Assembly: GCF_900188235.1 (NCBI RefSeq)
Contig: NZ_FZNT01000001.1
Coordinates: forward strand, 434,001 to 498,000
Origin: Lutibacter agarilyticus
GTDB taxonomy: Bacteria > Bacteroidota > Bacteroidia > Flavobacteriales > Flavobacteriaceae
Length of the DNA: 64,000 bases
Direction of reading: 5' to 3'
Shown here: piece after piece, positions 63,400-64,000 of the stretch
Position numbering within the stretch: position 1 is the stretch's first letter
Layout: every line of letters starts with the position of its first letter
The notes under the pieces: model-generated
The model's input: only the letters and a program-made list of their open reading frames with translations
The model's database searches: none
What the model was told of the DNA's origin: nothing
Position numbers and translations under genes: made by a program

Positions 63400-64000
63400 T
63401 TACCAAATCCAAGGAATAATGGCTTTTCTGTTTTTTGGATATTCTGAAAAATTTGATTGATACCATTTGTGGTGTTTAGTAGCTCGTGGAAATAAGTTTG
63501 CAGCAGTCCATATTAAGAAGGTTGTTGCAGGGTAATTCCAAGCCATAATCGCAAAACCACTCCATTGCAAAAATTCACTAAATAAATTTGGACAAGAAAT
63601 AAGTTTGAACAAAAAACCTTTCGGAATTTTATAACCTGTTTCTCCTGGTTTTCTTAAATTTATTAAAATAGTGTCACTTATTTGGTTTGAAATGAATCCG
63701 ATACTAAAAAAAATACTACCTAATATAAAATTCCAATCACCGAAATTTGTATTCGTATAGTTTTCAAAATTGGCCAAAAAGTAACCATTCAATCCCGCAT
63801 TAATAAAATTGAAAAAGATTGCCGAAGTAACAATAGCTAAAGGCATTTTTTTTCCCTTTGTTCTTATTCTTAAAGGAAAAATAAAAGTCCGATTCAAATA
63901 ATGAAATAACCATAACAAGGTTAAAACAGTAGCATAATTACTTTGGTTTGACGTTACATAAAAATATAAAATAATAGCAAAAGAGGGAAGTTCCATTAAA
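63400..64000 (-). CDS. Steroid 5-alpha-reductase-like membrane protein (partial, cut by window edge)
   Basis: At least 198 aa reading to the window end; the codon before the first visible Met is also open, and full-length family members (~255 aa) have more N-terminal sequence, so the start lies outside. Several hydrophobic helices. Family marks: GETGYKIPKGFLFKLISCPNLFSEFLQWSGFA and the C-terminal KWYQSNFSEYPKNRKAIIPWIW (read in parts: ISCPNLFSEFLQW and YPKNRKAIIPW). It should be a membrane enzyme of the NADPH-dependent DUF1295/3-oxo-5-alpha-steroid 4-dehydrogenase type; substrate unknown. Confidence 0.85.
   Translation of the reverse strand, partial: LMELPSFAIILYFYVTSNQSNYATVLTLLWLFHYLNRTFIFPLRIRTKGKKMPLAIVTSAIFFNFINAGLNGYFLANFENYTNTNFGDWNFILGSIFFSIGFISNQISDTILINLRKPGETGYKIPKGFLFKLISCPNLFSEFLQWSGFAIMAWNYPATTFLIWTAANLFPRATKHHKWYQSNFSEYPKNRKAIIPWIW

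Overview
The window is AT-rich chromosomal DNA from a member of the Bacteroidota, almost certainly a marine-type Flavobacteriaceae. Support comes from the many TAnnTTTG -7 promoter boxes, and from family-typical gene sets: DUF6452-DUF6048-rlmD, DUF3810, an OstA-like protein, a split transketolase and a cyclophilin-FKBP fusion. A bacillithiol synthesis gene (bshA) and a DinB/YfiT bacillithiol-transferase-like gene are also present. No rRNA, tRNA, CRISPR array, prophage or intact insertion sequence was seen.

Layout. 0.3-10.5 kb is a minus-strand block: class III aminotransferase, OstA-like protein, purA, a Fur-family regulator, RelA/SpoT, M48 protease, TrmH/SpoU methyltransferase and DUF3810. 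10.7-20.1 kb is mostly plus strand: dnaB, a secreted protein usually mislabelled asparagine synthetase B, the N-terminal half of transketolase, bshA, aroB (minus), proline dehydrogenase and typA. An IS256-family remnant (20.2-20.6 kb) follows, then an RsmB-like methyltransferase (minus), recG, pheT, pyrD, a LysE exporter and HMG-CoA lyase. 29.3-31.8 kb holds a porin, a probable covalently flavinylated FMN-binding protein and a four-helix membrane protein, behind stacked dyads. guaB follows, then a minus-strand run of OmpA-family protein with five near-identical 89-aa repeats, CsaA-like protein, D-lactate/D-2-hydroxyglutarate-type dehydrogenase and aldo/keto reductase. 41-46 kb has an outer-membrane beta-barrel receptor, the YfiT-like protein, a TPR lipoprotein and the PPIase fusion. 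47.7-54.8 kb holds small membrane or lipoproteins, a nucleoside phosphorylase, an eIF1-like protein, a 2OG-Fe(II) oxygenase, rlmD, a cytochrome c lipoprotein and rocD. 55-64 kb holds a carboxypeptidase-regulatory-like protein, MarR, a CAP lipoprotein, a thioesterase, a glycosyltransferase, ecotin, a cold-shock protein, a DEAD-box helicase and a partial steroid-reductase-like protein.

Two accessory stretches look undescribed. At 46.39-47.72 kb, four copies of a 15-bp dyad (consensus YGACAYTnARTGTCR) each lie exactly 23 bp upstream of a TAnnTTTG-like box. Two of these promoters drive a pair of similar ~92-nt RNAs that end in strong terminators, one drives a 78-aa Cys-containing exported protein, and one drives a 117-aa secreted protein. 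This looks like a compact regulon with twin small RNAs. At 56.4-58.5 kb, a MarR gene whose -7 box lies inside a perfect 10-7-10 dyad is followed by a CAP-domain lipoprotein, small ORFs and a family of short hairpin elements sharing a GTCGTCCCCACAAC core.

The remaining genes are mostly housekeeping (nucleotide synthesis, translation, replication and repair, amino-acid catabolism). Proline dehydrogenase and ornithine aminotransferase both feed glutamate semialdehyde; HMG-CoA lyase serves leucine or ketone-body catabolism. All functional statements are from reading the sequence; no database search was run.
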